From Streptomyces flavofungini (lineage in GTDB: Bacteria; Actinomycetota; Actinomycetes; Streptomycetales; Streptomycetaceae): a stretch of 64,000 nucleotides of DNA. Shown here one piece after another: positions 48,968-58,557 of the stretch. The notes under the pieces were generated by a model. It did no database searches. It was not told the origin of the DNA and worked only from the letters and a program-made list of their open reading frames with translations. The position numbers were made by a program, and so were the translations under genes. The stretch's first letter is position 1; each line of letters begins with the position of its first letter. The stretch is from contig NZ_BMVR01000008.1 in NCBI RefSeq assembly GCF_014650815.1, positions 1-64,000 of the forward strand. Reading direction: 5' to 3'.

Positions 48968-51900
48968 CAGGTCACCTGCTTTCCTGGCTTGTTGTCCACG
49001 GTCTCGTTGAAGAGCAGACCGTTCGGTGTCGAGGCCGTCATGGTGATCCCCGTCGGGAGGTTCTCGCGGCCGTCCCCATAGCGCAATTGGCCAGAGTACA
49101 AGACTGGTTGGCCACTGGAGAGAGCCTCCGCCATCCGGTTCTCGCACTTCTTCATGCCGCTGACGTTCATCTCGCGGTACCCGGTGAAGATGTTCTCCCG
49201 CACCCAGTCCCCGCTGAATCGGTCACCGATGATGTGAGAGCGGTTGAACACCCACCTCTTGCCCTTCGACCGTTCCCTGGCCGATACGAAACCGGGCGGA
49301 TCCCACGTCCCGACGCGCGGACCCCGGGAATTCGGACCCTTCAGGTCCTGCGGGCAGATCAGCGCCGTCGCCCCGGTGGGCGCCCCGTCCTTCAGGGGCT
49401 GGTAGTTGAACCGCGTCGACTTGTCCTCGCCGCAGCGGTTCTCGGGAACTCTGGTGCGCCCACTGGACCCACCCTCGGAATCCTCCCCGAACACCGCACT
49501 CGCCGCCCGGTCCACAGCCGAGCCGATGGCCCGGTCCACCGGGTTCGAGTCGATGACGCCGAGGATCCTCAGCAGGCTGAAGCCGGTGCCGACGGGATTG
49601 CGCTTCCCCGCCAGCTTCGCGCCGCCCTTCACGGCCCCCGTGAAGCCCTTCTTCAGGCCTTCCCGCATGCCCTTGAAGGTGTTGGTGATGACGGGAATGC
49701 CGAAGTCGTGGCCGTCGAACTCCAGGAAGGTGGTGGGGTTGCCGCCCGCGAACGCGTAGCGGTTGCCCGTCAGGGGGTCGGAGCCGAGTTCCATGTCGGC
49801 CAGGGCGCCGTTGTACATGTCCCGGGTCGTGAAGCGGTTCAGGCCGGGGCTGTAGTCGCGGAAGCCCATGTCGTACGTGCCCGACTCGCCGTCCCACCGC
49901 TTGGAGTTGAAGCGGTAAGGGTTGTACGCCTCCTTCGTCGGGTCGGTCGCCGTCGGCTTGTCGATGCCGGTGAAGTCGGCGGGGTCGGCGTTGCCGTAGG
50001 CCGTGTAGCCGTACGTGGACTTCGCGTTGCCGTCCTTGTCCGTCAGGGTCTCGACGTCCGTGTGGCTGTTGTAGCCGTAGAAGGTGTCTTCGGTCTTGCC
50101 GTCGGCGGCGTGCTTGACCTGGGACAGGCGCTCGCCCCAGGGGCTGTACTGGTAGGACTTCGTCAGCTTGCCCGCGACGTCCTCACTGAGGACCTCCCCG
50201 GACATGCCCAGGTAGTTGAAGTCCGTCTTCTTGCCGGCGGCGTCCGTGCGGTTCGCGGTGCGGTCCAGCGGGTCGTAGGCGTACTTCGTGGCCTTCAGGG
50301 CGCGCGCCCCGCCGTCCTCCTTCTCGTGCTTGGTTACCCGGTCGAAGCCGTCGTACGTGTTCCGCTCCACCACCTTGCCGCCGCTCGTCACCGACTCCTG
50401 GCGGCCGAAGGGGTCGTACGTGTACCAGGCCTCCGCGCCGCCCGACGCCGCCTTCAGGAGGCGGTTGCGGTCGTAGCCGTACGTCGTGGTCCTGCCCTTG
50501 ACCGTCTGTGAGATGACGTTGGCGTTGTCGTCGTGGACGTAGGTCTCGGTGCCCGCGCCGTCCCCGGTGCGGGTCGACTTCGCCAGGCGGTCCGCCGGGT
50601 CGTAGGCGTACTCGGTGGTGGACGACACGTACTTCGACGCGTCGTCGGCGTTCATCTTCTTCGCCTCGTCCCGCGCCTTGTTGCCGTTCGGGTCGTAGGC
50701 GTAGGTGTGCGAGGCGACGAGCGTCTGGTTCGGCTTCTTCTCCGTCTGGGACTTGAGGGCGCCGTCCAGGTAGTAGGTGTGGTCGACCGTGTTCTTGTTG
50801 GCCTTGGTCTCCAGCTTCTTCTCGCCGCGCCAGGTGTAGTCGTAGGTCGTGACCTTCGGGGAGGTGTCGGACGCGGACTTGCCCACCGACGCCGTCTTCA
50901 CCAGCTCGCGCAGGTCGTACGTGTACTTGGCGTACTGGTCGGGGTGCGTCAGCGTTTCCGGCTGACCGTTCGCGTCGTATGTGTACGACGTGGCCTTCTT
51001 CTCCTGGCCCGCCAGGGCCTCCACGACCTTCTCGACCTGGTTGAGGCCCGTGTACGAGATCGTGTACGCGTCGACCTTCGTGCCCGTGGACTTGTCGTCG
51101 ATCGAGGTGAGGTTGCCGTTGACGTCGTAGGCGTACGCGAAGCGCTTGTTCTCCGTGTCCGCGGCGGCCGAGGCGTCACGGACGAGCTTGACCTTCGAGG
51201 CGCCCGCGGCCTTGAGGGGCGTGATCTCGTTCTTCTTGTAGGTCTTGCGGCTCAGCTTGATCCAGCCCTTGCCGTCCCCGGGACGGTCCGCGTACGCCGT
51301 GTACGTGCCGGACTTCGGGATCGGCAGCTTCCACCCGGCGCCGCCGCGCCGCTGCGACTCCTCGCCCAGGACCTCGTTGCGGCCAACCGGAATCCCGTCG
51401 TCGTCCAGCGACTTGAGCTTTCCGTCCGGGTAGTGGCCCCAGCGCATGGTGCGGCTGGAGGAGCCCGCCGCCGAGGTGAGCTGGCGGGCGCTCTGCTGGC
51501 CGAGCGCGTTGTAGTCGTAGGCGGTGGTGATGTTCCAGGCGTCCTTGGACGACTTCACCCAGCCGTTGTCGTAGTAGCCGTAGGTCGTGTCGTTGCGGGT
51601 CTGCTCGCCCTCGGACGGCGGCATCGAGACCTTCTCGACCCGGCCCACCGCGTCGTACGTCGTCTCCGTCCAGACCTTCCGGTTGTAGCGCGGGTCCTTC
51701 GGGTCGTACGGCTGGATCTGCCGCTTGGGGCGGTTGAGTTCGTCGTACGTGGTCTCGGAGACGAAGGCGTCGGGGCGGTCGGCGGCCACGCTGCGCGGCG
51801 TGAACACCTTGATCCGGTTGCCGACCTCGTCGTAGCCGAACTTCGTCGTGAGGGTCGTCTTGTCCGTGTGCGGGACCTCGGTCACGGCGAGCTTGCCGCG

Positions 51901-54900
51901 CTCGTCGTAGTGGTTCTTGGTGGTGTTGTTCTCCTGGTCGGTCGTCGAGACGACCAGGGAGTCCTTGTCGTACGCCTGCTTGACCGTGCGGCCCGCCGCG
52001 TCCGTGACCGCGACGACCCGGTGGTTCATGTCGTAGTCGGTCTTGGTGGTGTAGTCGTCCGGGTCGGAGGTGTTGTTCTTCTTGGGGTCGATGACGCGCA
52101 CCGGGTTGCCCACGCCGTCGTAGACGTAACTGATCTTGTGCTTCTTGGCGTTGACGACCGAGGTGAGCTGGTAGATCTCGTCGTAGGTATTGGTCGTGAC
52201 GTAGTCGTCGGGGTCGGACGGGGTCGCCACGCCCTTGGGCTCCGTCGTCGTCCGCAGGTTGCCGACCTTGTCGTACGTGTAGACCGACTTGCGCTCGCCG
52301 GAGGTGTCCGCGTCCTTGGGCGCGGTGGCCGACGTGACCTGGTCCGCCTTGTCGTACACGGCGGTCGATACCGCGCCGTTGGGGGCGGTGGACTTCTCGA
52401 CGTTGTCGTTCGGGTCGTACTCGGGCGCCGGAGTCGTGATGAAGACGCCCGCCGCCTGGTCCTTCGGCGCCTTCGACACCAGCGGGCGGCCGTACGTGTC
52501 GTACGTCTGCGTGGTCTTCTTGCCCAGCGCGTCCGTGACCGCCGTGACCTGGCCGCGCTCGTCGTACTCGGTCTTCGTGACCTTGCTGAGCGCGTCCGTG
52601 GTGGTGCGCGGAGAGCCGGACGGCGCGAAGTCCGAGTGCAGGACCGGGTTGCCGCCCGCGTCGGTGGCCTTGATGAGCTGGCCGTACGCGTCGTAGTCGT
52701 ACGTCGTCGTGTAGTCGCCGTCCGCGGGCGTGGAGACACCCTTGGGGTCGGTGACCTTCTTCAGGTTCCCCTTGGCGTCGTGGCCGAACTCCCACGCCCG
52801 GTTCTCCGCCGAGGTCTTCTTCTTCAGGTCGGCGACATAGCCGTCCTCCCGGGTCTGGTACTCGTAACGGGAGGAGTGGGCCGGGTACTTGCCGGGCGCG
52901 CAGTCCGCGGCCGACGGGACGCCGTCCTTGTTCTCCTCCGCCGAGCGCTCCCAGAGCGGATAGCCGGTCTTCTCGTCGTAGCAGTAGGCCGTCTTCGCGC
53001 CGTTGTTCTCCTCAAGGAGCGTGACGTTGTTGTCGCCGTCCCAACTCATCTTGGTGTACTCGGACTTGGCGTTGACGATCTTGACCGGTCGGTCACTGTC
53101 GTCGGTCTCATAGGTGGCGGAGTTCCGCTCGGCGTCGGTGACCCTGGTCTCGTCACCGCCGCCCTGCCGCTTCTTGTACGCGAAGTCCGTGGTGCCGTCG
53201 AGGCGGTCGGTGACCGTCTTCGTCGACCAGCGGTAGTCGGTCTCGGCGGTGACCGAGTAGTCGAGCCCGGTGCTGTTCCCGCGCGGGTCGGTGACCTTCG
53301 TCAGCTTCGCGTTCTTGGCGCCCTGCGCGGCGTCGTACGCGAACTTGAAGACCTTGGGCTGCGCCGATCCGTCACCGTCGGTGAGGCGGCCGAGGTGCCC
53401 CTTCTCGGTGTAGTGGAAGGCGACCTTGCGCCCCGAGACATCCGTGACGGACTTGAGGTGGTCGTAGATCCTCGGGTTCCAGAGGTCCTTGCCGGACGCC
53501 CTCTCCCCCTTGTCGTCGATGTACTCGTACGTCGCGTCGCCCGCCCGGTAGTAGTCGAGCGTGAGGGTGGTGCGGGCCGACGGGTCCTTGATCCGGGCGA
53601 GGAACTTCACACGCCGGTTGCCGGAGTCGCGCAGCTCGTACTCGTACGTCTGCGTGTTGCCGTTCTTGTCGACGACCGAGGTCAGATAGCCGTCGCAGCC
53701 GATCAGGAAGCGAGTGCCGTCCGGACGGGTCAGCGTCCAGGCGTCCGGCACCTCGGGATCGACGCCCGGCAGACACGACAGGCGCGCGCCGTCCTTCGCC
53801 TTCAGCCGGTAGTGGTAGCCCGGCGAGGGCTTCCACTCCCCGCTCCCCTGCTTCCGGAAGATCTGCTGGGTGCCGTCACCGTCGACGACGTACGCCTCGC
53901 CCGGGTTCACGTCCGGGTGGAAGTCGAGCACGGCGCCCAGCCGCAGCGGGCCCGACGCCTGCGCCGACCAGCCGTGGCCCAGCTGGCCGTCGGAGGTGTC
54001 CTGCGCGTTGTACGTGAAGCGCGCGAAGGTGTTGATGCCGCGGCCCGGGTTGTTGACCGCGTCGTAGGACCAGACGGCGTTGCCCGAACCGACGTTGGAC
54101 ATCAGCGTCGAACCCGCGCCGGTGTTCTTGCCCGTGTACGCGTGGTACTTCTCCAGGCCGAGCCGGTCCGCCGTCGGGTCCTCGACCGCCGCCGTCTGCG
54201 CGAGGCCGCCGATGCCGGGCTTCTGGGACAGCCAGGTGTCGTCGGCCTTGTTGTACACGTCCCAGGTCAGGGTGAAGCCCGCGCGGCGGTTGCCGTCCAC
54301 GGGCGGTGCCTTGACCTCGGCCCGCACGGTCGCGGAGGCGCCCGCCGCGAGGGCCGGGACGTCCGTGCGCAACTGGTTGTCACCCGTCGTGGCGTCCGAG
54401 CCGTCCGGGTACGCCCACCGGTAGCTGAGCTGCCGCTCGCCCGCGGGCCACGCCGAGGTCGTCGTGTTGGTGAGCGTGACCGTCACCGGATAGGTGTTGC
54501 GGGCGGTCATGCGGGGCGGGGTGCCGGGGGCGTAGTAGGTGTCCCAGGGGGTGGGGGCCGCGTAGAGGACGCCGAGCCGGGCGTCGCGGCGCGGGTCGGC
54601 GCCCTTGAGCGGAAGGCCCTTGTTGGCCCCCGGGTCCTTGACCCACCGGCGGGCGAGGGGCGTGGCGTCCCGCGAGAGCTCCTCGCCGTTCCCGGCGCGC
54701 AGGTGGACCCGCGCGTCGAGGACGTGGGCCTTCTTCGGGATGCCCGCCGTCGGGAACTTCAGGGCGCCCGGGGTCGCCTGCGACCGGTCGGCCGCCACGA
54801 CACGGAGGGTGTGGCCCGCCTTCGGCACGCCCACGCGGCGCACGGGCGAGCCGAGCAGGCGGCCGTCCCTCGTCTCCACCAGCAGCCGGTACGCGTACCG

Positions 54901-55383
54901 CCGCCCGGTCTCGGCGCGGCTCCCGGCCGGGGTCGGCGCGGTCGTCGTGTCCCGGTAGCGCGTGGCGCCCTTGCCGAGGTCGGCCACGAGGGTCGAGGTC
55001 GTCGGCCGGAAGTCCGCCTGCGGCGAGCGGTGCAGCTGATAGCCGACGACGTCGCGCGCCGTGGCCTTCGGCCAGGACAGCTCGGGGCCTCTCGCGTGCA
55101 CGACCGAGGGGGCCTTGATGGCGCTCGCCCCGTCCGCGCCGTACGTGACCTTCAGGCGCGGGGAGTTGCGGGGATAGGCCCGCTTGGGCGGGTCCTTGGG
55201 CGGGTGCGCCCGGGGCTGCGGGGCGTCCGCCTGTCTCTGGTCCGGCACCTGTCTCAGGTCCGGTGCGTGTCTCTGCTCGGGTACGGCGTCGGGCTCCGAC
55301 GCGAAGGCGAATTGCGGCAGCGCCGTGGCGACCACCACCGATGCGACCAGGGCGGCTAACGCCCCGCGACAACCAGTTCTCAC
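48964..55383 (-). CDS. secreted RHS-repeat polymorphic toxin with C-terminal nuclease
   Basis: About 2139 residues from GTG 55383. Signal peptide (GALAALVASVVVATALPQFA-FA) then a Pro/Gln/Arg-rich stretch and fibronectin-like segments. From about residue 500 there are dozens of YD repeats (for example YEYDLRDSGNRR-type, YDANGQPETLTHPDQYAKYT, YGYDRNRLLKAASGG). The RHS end is DPLTGNRYAFAGGNPTTFLE. Beyond it comes the variable toxin: a linker of ~90 residues with VGTGFSLLRILG, then the nuclease-like RWVFNRSHIIGDRFSGDWVR with ENIFTGYREMN and KKCENRM. His in SHIIGDRF (about 2050), Asn in ENIFTG and the MN/E pattern fit DNA/RNA non-specific (beta-beta-alpha metal) endonucleases. Overlapped by its immunity gene. 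Confidence 0.93.
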   Translation of the reverse strand: MRTGCRGALAALVASVVVATALPQFAFASEPDAVPEQRHAPDLRQVPDQRQADAPQPRAHPPKDPPKRAYPRNSPRLKVTYGADGASAIKAPSVVHARGPELSWPKATARDVVGYQLHRSPQADFRPTTSTLVADLGKGATRYRDTTTAPTPAGSRAETGRRYAYRLLVETRDGRLLGSPVRRVGVPKAGHTLRVVAADRSQATPGALKFPTAGIPKKAHVLDARVHLRAGNGEELSRDATPLARRWVKDPGANKGLPLKGADPRRDARLGVLYAAPTPWDTYYAPGTPPRMTARNTYPVTVTLTNTTTSAWPAGERQLSYRWAYPDGSDATTGDNQLRTDVPALAAGASATVRAEVKAPPVDGNRRAGFTLTWDVYNKADDTWLSQKPGIGGLAQTAAVEDPTADRLGLEKYHAYTGKNTGAGSTLMSNVGSGNAVWSYDAVNNPGRGINTFARFTYNAQDTSDGQLGHGWSAQASGPLRLGAVLDFHPDVNPGEAYVVDGDGTQQIFRKQGSGEWKPSPGYHYRLKAKDGARLSCLPGVDPEVPDAWTLTRPDGTRFLIGCDGYLTSVVDKNGNTQTYEYELRDSGNRRVKFLARIKDPSARTTLTLDYYRAGDATYEYIDDKGERASGKDLWNPRIYDHLKSVTDVSGRKVAFHYTEKGHLGRLTDGDGSAQPKVFKFAYDAAQGAKNAKLTKVTDPRGNSTGLDYSVTAETDYRWSTKTVTDRLDGTTDFAYKKRQGGGDETRVTDAERNSATYETDDSDRPVKIVNAKSEYTKMSWDGDNNVTLLEENNGAKTAYCYDEKTGYPLWERSAEENKDGVPSAADCAPGKYPAHSSRYEYQTREDGYVADLKKKTSAENRAWEFGHDAKGNLKKVTDPKGVSTPADGDYTTTYDYDAYGQLIKATDAGGNPVLHSDFAPSGSPRTTTDALSKVTKTEYDERGQVTAVTDALGKKTTQTYDTYGRPLVSKAPKDQAAGVFITTPAPEYDPNDNVEKSTAPNGAVSTAVYDKADQVTSATAPKDADTSGERKSVYTYDKVGNLRTTTEPKGVATPSDPDDYVTTNTYDEIYQLTSVVNAKKHKISYVYDGVGNPVRVIDPKKNNTSDPDDYTTKTDYDMNHRVVAVTDAAGRTVKQAYDKDSLVVSTTDQENNTTKNHYDERGKLAVTEVPHTDKTTLTTKFGYDEVGNRIKVFTPRSVAADRPDAFVSETTYDELNRPKRQIQPYDPKDPRYNRKVWTETTYDAVGRVEKVSMPPSEGEQTRNDTTYGYYDNGWVKSSKDAWNITTAYDYNALGQQSARQLTSAAGSSSRTMRWGHYPDGKLKSLDDDGIPVGRNEVLGEESQRRGGAGWKLPIPKSGTYTAYADRPGDGKGWIKLSRKTYKKNEITPLKAAGASKVKLVRDASAAADTENKRFAYAYDVNGNLTSIDDKSTGTKVDAYTISYTGLNQVEKVVEALAGQEKKATSYTYDANGQPETLTHPDQYAKYTYDLRELVKTASVGKSASDTSPKVTTYDYTWRGEKKLETKANKNTVDHTYYLDGALKSQTEKKPNQTLVASHTYAYDPNGNKARDEAKKMNADDASKYVSSTTEYAYDPADRLAKSTRTGDGAGTETYVHDDNANVISQTVKGRTTTYGYDRNRLLKAASGGAEAWYTYDPFGRQESVTSGGKVVERNTYDGFDRVTKHEKEDGGARALKATKYAYDPLDRTANRTDAAGKKTDFNYLGMSGEVLSEDVAGKLTKSYQYSPWGERLSQVKHAADGKTEDTFYGYNSHTDVETLTDKDGNAKSTYGYTAYGNADPADFTGIDKPTATDPTKEAYNPYRFNSKRWDGESGTYDMGFRDYSPGLNRFTTRDMYNGALADMELGSDPLTGNRYAFAGGNPTTFLEFDGHDFGIPVITNTFKGMREGLKKGFTGAVKGGAKLAGKRNPVGTGFSLLRILGVIDSNPVDRAIGSAVDRAASAVFGEDSEGGSSGRTRVPENRCGEDKSTRFNYQPLKDGAPTGATALICPQDLKGPNSRGPRVGTWDPPGFVSARERSKGKRWVFNRSHIIGDRFSGDWVRENIFTGYREMNVSGMKKCENRMAEALSSGQPVLYSGQLRYGDGRENLPTGITMTASTPNGLLFNETVDNKPGKQVTC

Positions 55384-55560
55384 TGTGCCTACTACCTCTC
55401 TGCGCTTCCGAATGTGGGCAGCACGGAGTGCCGCCCCGTGGAATTCCAGGAGCAGTGAACGGAAAACTGGGATGAGTTCTAGACAGGTGCGCGAGGGGCA
55501 GTCAACTGCCCGCCGAAGTCGGGTAGTTGCACTCTCATCACGACAAGTGGGGACCCTCAC

Positions 55561-55704
55561 TACGGGCTATGGACAGCCCCTCCGGCGTTTGAGGAGCGGG
55601 GGTCCGGGGCAGCGCCCCCAGTTTCGGGAAGGGGCGGGATCGGGCAGCCCCCGGCAAGGCCCGCTCAGCCCGCGCCCGGCGCGGGCCCATCCGTGACGCC
55701 GGGT
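55561..55704. repeat. dispersed intergenic repeat between RHS and MocR genes
   Basis: From about 55571: cagcccctccggcgtttgag, gagcgggggtccggggcagc, then agtttcgggaaggggcggga. Same family as at 15179, 58558 and 58732. No gene in this spacer. Confidence 0.7.
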
Positions 55705-57216
55705 TCAGGGCAACGCCCTGCACAGGGCGTCCAACGCCGCCGCCCACGCATGATCGGGCGGCGTCCCATACCCCACGACCAGCGCATCCCCCAAAGGCGC
55801 CCCCGCCAGCGGATGCCGAAACCGCGACACCCCCTGAAGAGCAAGCCGCTGCCAGTGCGCACCCTGGACCACCGTCTGCTCCGAACCCGGCGGGAGCCGC
55901 ACAACGGCGTGCAGGCCCGCCGCGATCCCGGTCACACGCACGCCCGGCGCCCGATCGGCGAGCGCGGCGACCAACTGGTCCCGGCGGCGCCGGTACCGCA
56001 GCCGGGCCGCCCGGACATGCCGGTCATACGCACCGGACACCATGAACTCCGCCAGTGTCACCTGGTCGAACGAGCTGCTGGCGGCCCCGGCCGCGTACTT
56101 CAACTCGGCGACTTCGAGGGCGAGTTCGGCGGGCAGCACCATCCACGCCAGCCGAAGGCCGGGGGCCAGGGACTTGCTGGCGGTGCCGAGGTAGACCACC
56201 CGGTCGGGGTCGAGCCCCTGCAGCGCGCCGACGGGCTGGCGGTCGTACCGGAACTCGCCGTCGTAGTCGTCCTCAAGGATCAGCCCGTCCGCGCGCCGCG
56301 CCCACTCGACGGCCGCCGCCCGCCGATCGGGGTGCAGCGGCACGCCCATCGGGAACTGGTGGGCGGGGGTGAGGAGGACCGCCCGGTGGCCGGCCAACCC
56401 CTCGGTGCGGGTGCCGAGTTCGTCGAAGGCGAGCGGGGCGGTACGCAGGCCGCACCGGGCGAGCCGCTCCCAGTGCAGGTCCAGGCCGTACGACTCCACG
56501 GCGACGGAGCGCAGCCCGCGCGCGTGGAGCAGCTCGCCGAGGAGGGTGAGGCCGTGGGTGAAGCCGGGGACGACGACGATCCGGTCCGGGTCGGCGTGCA
56601 CGCCCCGCGCGCGGGCCAGGTAGGCGGCGAGGGCGGTGCGCAGTTCGACGCGGCCGCGCGGATCCTCGTAGCCGAGTACGTCGTTGGGCGCGGCGGCGAG
56701 CGCGCGGCGGGCCGCCTTCAGCCACTCCGCGCGCGGGAACGACGCGAGGTCGGGCGTGCCCGCCATCAGGTCGTACAGCGGGGCGCCGCCCGTCCGCTGC
56801 GGGCGCGCGGGGGCCACCGGGCGCGGCACCTCGCGCTCGGCGACCCGGGTGCCCGAACCCTGCCGCGCCGTGAGCCAGCCCTCGGCGACCAGGTCCGCGT
56901 ACGCGTCGGCGACCGTGTTGCGCGCGACGCCCAGGTCCACGGCGAGCGTCCGGGAGGAGGGCAGGCGGGTGCCGGGGGCCAGGCGGCCGCCCCGCACCGC
57001 CTCGCGCAGCGCGTCCGTCAGGCTCTTGCGGACACCCGAGCGGGAGCCCGTACCGGAGGCCGCGCCCGCCGCGTCCAGGTGGAGGTCGACGCTCCAGCCG
57101 CCGGAGCCGCCGCTGGAGCCGTCGCCGGAATCGCCGCCGGAATCCTTGTCGGCATCCTTGTCGGAAACCTTGTCGGAGCCACCCCCGGCGGCCCGATTGG
57201 CCCAGGATTTGTCCAT
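55705..57216 (-). CDS. MocR/PdxR-type GntR-aminotransferase regulator
   Basis: 503 residues from ATG 57216. After a Ser/Asp/Gly-rich lead of ~40 residues there is a GntR winged helix (about 62-128: VRKSLTDALREAVRGGRLAP, GTRLPSSRTLAVDLGVARNT, VADAYADLVAEGWLTARQGS). A ~370-residue aminotransferase-I-like domain with PLP Lys in LGTASKSLAPGLRLAW follows. MocR regulators use PLP or its aldimines as effector and usually control a neighbouring divergent gene. Here the divergent AhpD-like gene starts 47 bp away, which makes that operon the obvious target. Effector amine unknown. Confidence 0.93.
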   Translation of the reverse strand: MDKSWANRAAGGGSDKVSDKDADKDSGGDSGDGSSGGSGGWSVDLHLDAAGAASGTGSRSGVRKSLTDALREAVRGGRLAPGTRLPSSRTLAVDLGVARNTVADAYADLVAEGWLTARQGSGTRVAEREVPRPVAPARPQRTGGAPLYDLMAGTPDLASFPRAEWLKAARRALAAAPNDVLGYEDPRGRVELRTALAAYLARARGVHADPDRIVVVPGFTHGLTLLGELLHARGLRSVAVESYGLDLHWERLARCGLRTAPLAFDELGTRTEGLAGHRAVLLTPAHQFPMGVPLHPDRRAAAVEWARRADGLILEDDYDGEFRYDRQPVGALQGLDPDRVVYLGTASKSLAPGLRLAWMVLPAELALEVAELKYAAGAASSSFDQVTLAEFMVSGAYDRHVRAARLRYRRRRDQLVAALADRAPGVRVTGIAAGLHAVVRLPPGSEQTVVQGAHWQRLALQGVSRFRHPLAGAPLGDALVVGYGTPPDHAWAAALDALCRALP

Positions 57217-57263
57217 GGGAATGGACCATACCGGTGGGCTAATCGCGGCGTAGCGTCGACACC

Positions 57264-57824
57264 ATGACGACGACGAACACGGCCGAAGCGACGAACCCGA
57301 CGACCACCGACAGCGACCGCCTCCCCGAGCACCTCCCCCGCCTCGACATGGCCGAGCACGCCCCCGAGGCGTACAAGGCCATGATCCGGTTCGCCGCCGC
57401 CGCGAAGAAGGGCGTCGACCCGGTCCTCTTCGAGCTGATCCAGATCCGCGCCTCGCAGATCAACCACTGCGCCTTCTGCCTCGACATGCACACCAAGGAC
57501 GCGCTCGCCGCGGGCGAGAGCGTCGAGCGGATCATCCAGCTCGGCGCGTGGGAGGAGTCCAGGCACTTCTACACCGCCAAGGAGATCGCGGCGATCGAGC
57601 TGACCGAGGCCGTCACCGTCCTCACCGACGGCTTCGTCCCCGACGACGTGTACGCGCGCGCGGCCAAGCACTTCGACGAGTCCGAACTGGCCCATCTGAT
57701 CGCGGCGATCGCCCTCATCAACAGCTGGAACCGGTTCGGCGTCACCTCCCGCATGGTGCCCGGCCACTACACTCCGGGCTCCACCGCGCACCGCCCCGCC
57801 GGCTCGCAGGGAGACCCCAAGTGA
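57264..57824 (+). CDS. carboxymuconolactone decarboxylase/AhpD-family protein
   Basis: 186 residues from ATG 57264. AhpD-like core: PEAYKAMIRFAAAAKKGVDP, LIQIRASQINHCAFCLDMHT with the redox CxxC (Cys-Ala-Phe-Cys), DALAAGESVERIIQLGAWEE, and the helical C-terminus DVYARAAKHFDESELAHLIA. The CxxCxxxH motif is that of alkylhydroperoxidase AhpD-type enzymes, and some relatives are CMD enzymes; no partner is present to tell which. Its stop overlaps the next gene (GTGA), so the two form an operon under the divergent MocR gene. Confidence 0.9.
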   Translation: MTTTNTAEATNPTTTDSDRLPEHLPRLDMAEHAPEAYKAMIRFAAAAKKGVDPVLFELIQIRASQINHCAFCLDMHTKDALAAGESVERIIQLGAWEESRHFYTAKEIAAIELTEAVTVLTDGFVPDDVYARAAKHFDESELAHLIAAIALINSWNRFGVTSRMVPGHYTPGSTAHRPAGSQGDPK

Positions 57825-58555
57825 CCGCCGCAGCCGAGGCGTTCAGCGCCCTGCACCAGGACCGGGCGCCCGCCGATCCGCTCGTCCTGCCCGGGCCCTG
57901 GGACGCCGCCAGCGCCCGCGTCTTCGAGGACGCCGGGTTCCCCGCCCTCGCCACGCCCAGCGCGGGCGTCGCGGCCTCCCTCGGGTACGCCGACGGGGCC
58001 GTGCCGCCGCGCGAGATGTTCGAGGCCGTCGGGCGCGTCGCCCGTGCCGTGGCCGTGCCGGTCAGCGCGGACGTCGAGGACGGCTACGGGCTGCCCGCAC
58101 GCACGCTCGTCGGGCGGCTTCTCGACGCCGGGGTCGTGGGGTGCAACCTGGAGGACTCCTGGGGGCGCGAGGGTGCTGCCGCCGGTCCCCTGAAGGACCC
58201 CCAGGAACAGGCCGACTACCTCGCCGCCGTCCGGGACGTGGCCGGTCGTGAGCTCTTCATCAACGCTCGCGTGGACACGTACATCCGCGGGGTCGCGGAC
58301 CTGGACGAGACCTTGCGGCGGGCCCGGCTGTACGTCGAGGCCGGGGCCGACTGCGTCTACGTCATCAAGGCGCCGGTGGACGTGATTCCCGCCCTGCGGG
58401 ACGGGATCGAGGGGCCCCTCAACTTCGTCTTCATTCCGGGCGGGCCCTCGCCCGAGGGGCTGGGTGAGCTGGGGGCCACTCGGGTCACCTTCGGGCCGGG
58501 GTTGTTGTTCCGGGCGATGGAGGCGTTGCGGGGGGTGGCGGCGGAGCTGAGGTAG
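57821..58555 (+). CDS. isocitrate lyase/PEP mutase-superfamily enzyme
   Basis: 244 residues from the GTG that overlaps the AhpD-like stop. PEP mutase/ICL fold: VLPGPWDAASARVFEDAGFP, ATPSAGVAASLGYADGAVPP, VPVSADVEDGYGLPARTLVG (metal-binding D-V-E-D), VVGCNLEDSW, LFINARVDTYIRGV, DCVYVIKAPVD. The family cleaves or rearranges C-C or C-P bonds of 2-oxo-acid-type substrates. No isocitrate-lyase catalytic loop (KKCGH) is present, so it is not a housekeeping ICL. Likely functionally linked to the AhpD-like protein. Confidence 0.9.
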   Translation: MTAAAEAFSALHQDRAPADPLVLPGPWDAASARVFEDAGFPALATPSAGVAASLGYADGAVPPREMFEAVGRVARAVAVPVSADVEDGYGLPARTLVGRLLDAGVVGCNLEDSWGREGAAAGPLKDPQEQADYLAAVRDVAGRELFINARVDTYIRGVADLDETLRRARLYVEAGADCVYVIKAPVDVIPALRDGIEGPLNFVFIPGGPSPEGLGELGATRVTFGPGLLFRAMEALRGVAAELR

Positions 58556-58557
58556 GG

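Noticed and set aside
50533..55359. A 1608-codon open frame on the plus strand across the RHS gene.
   Set aside because: It is the antisense of the high-GC RHS coding strand; its translation is Val/Arg/Gly-rich without any family motif, while the minus strand reads YD repeats.
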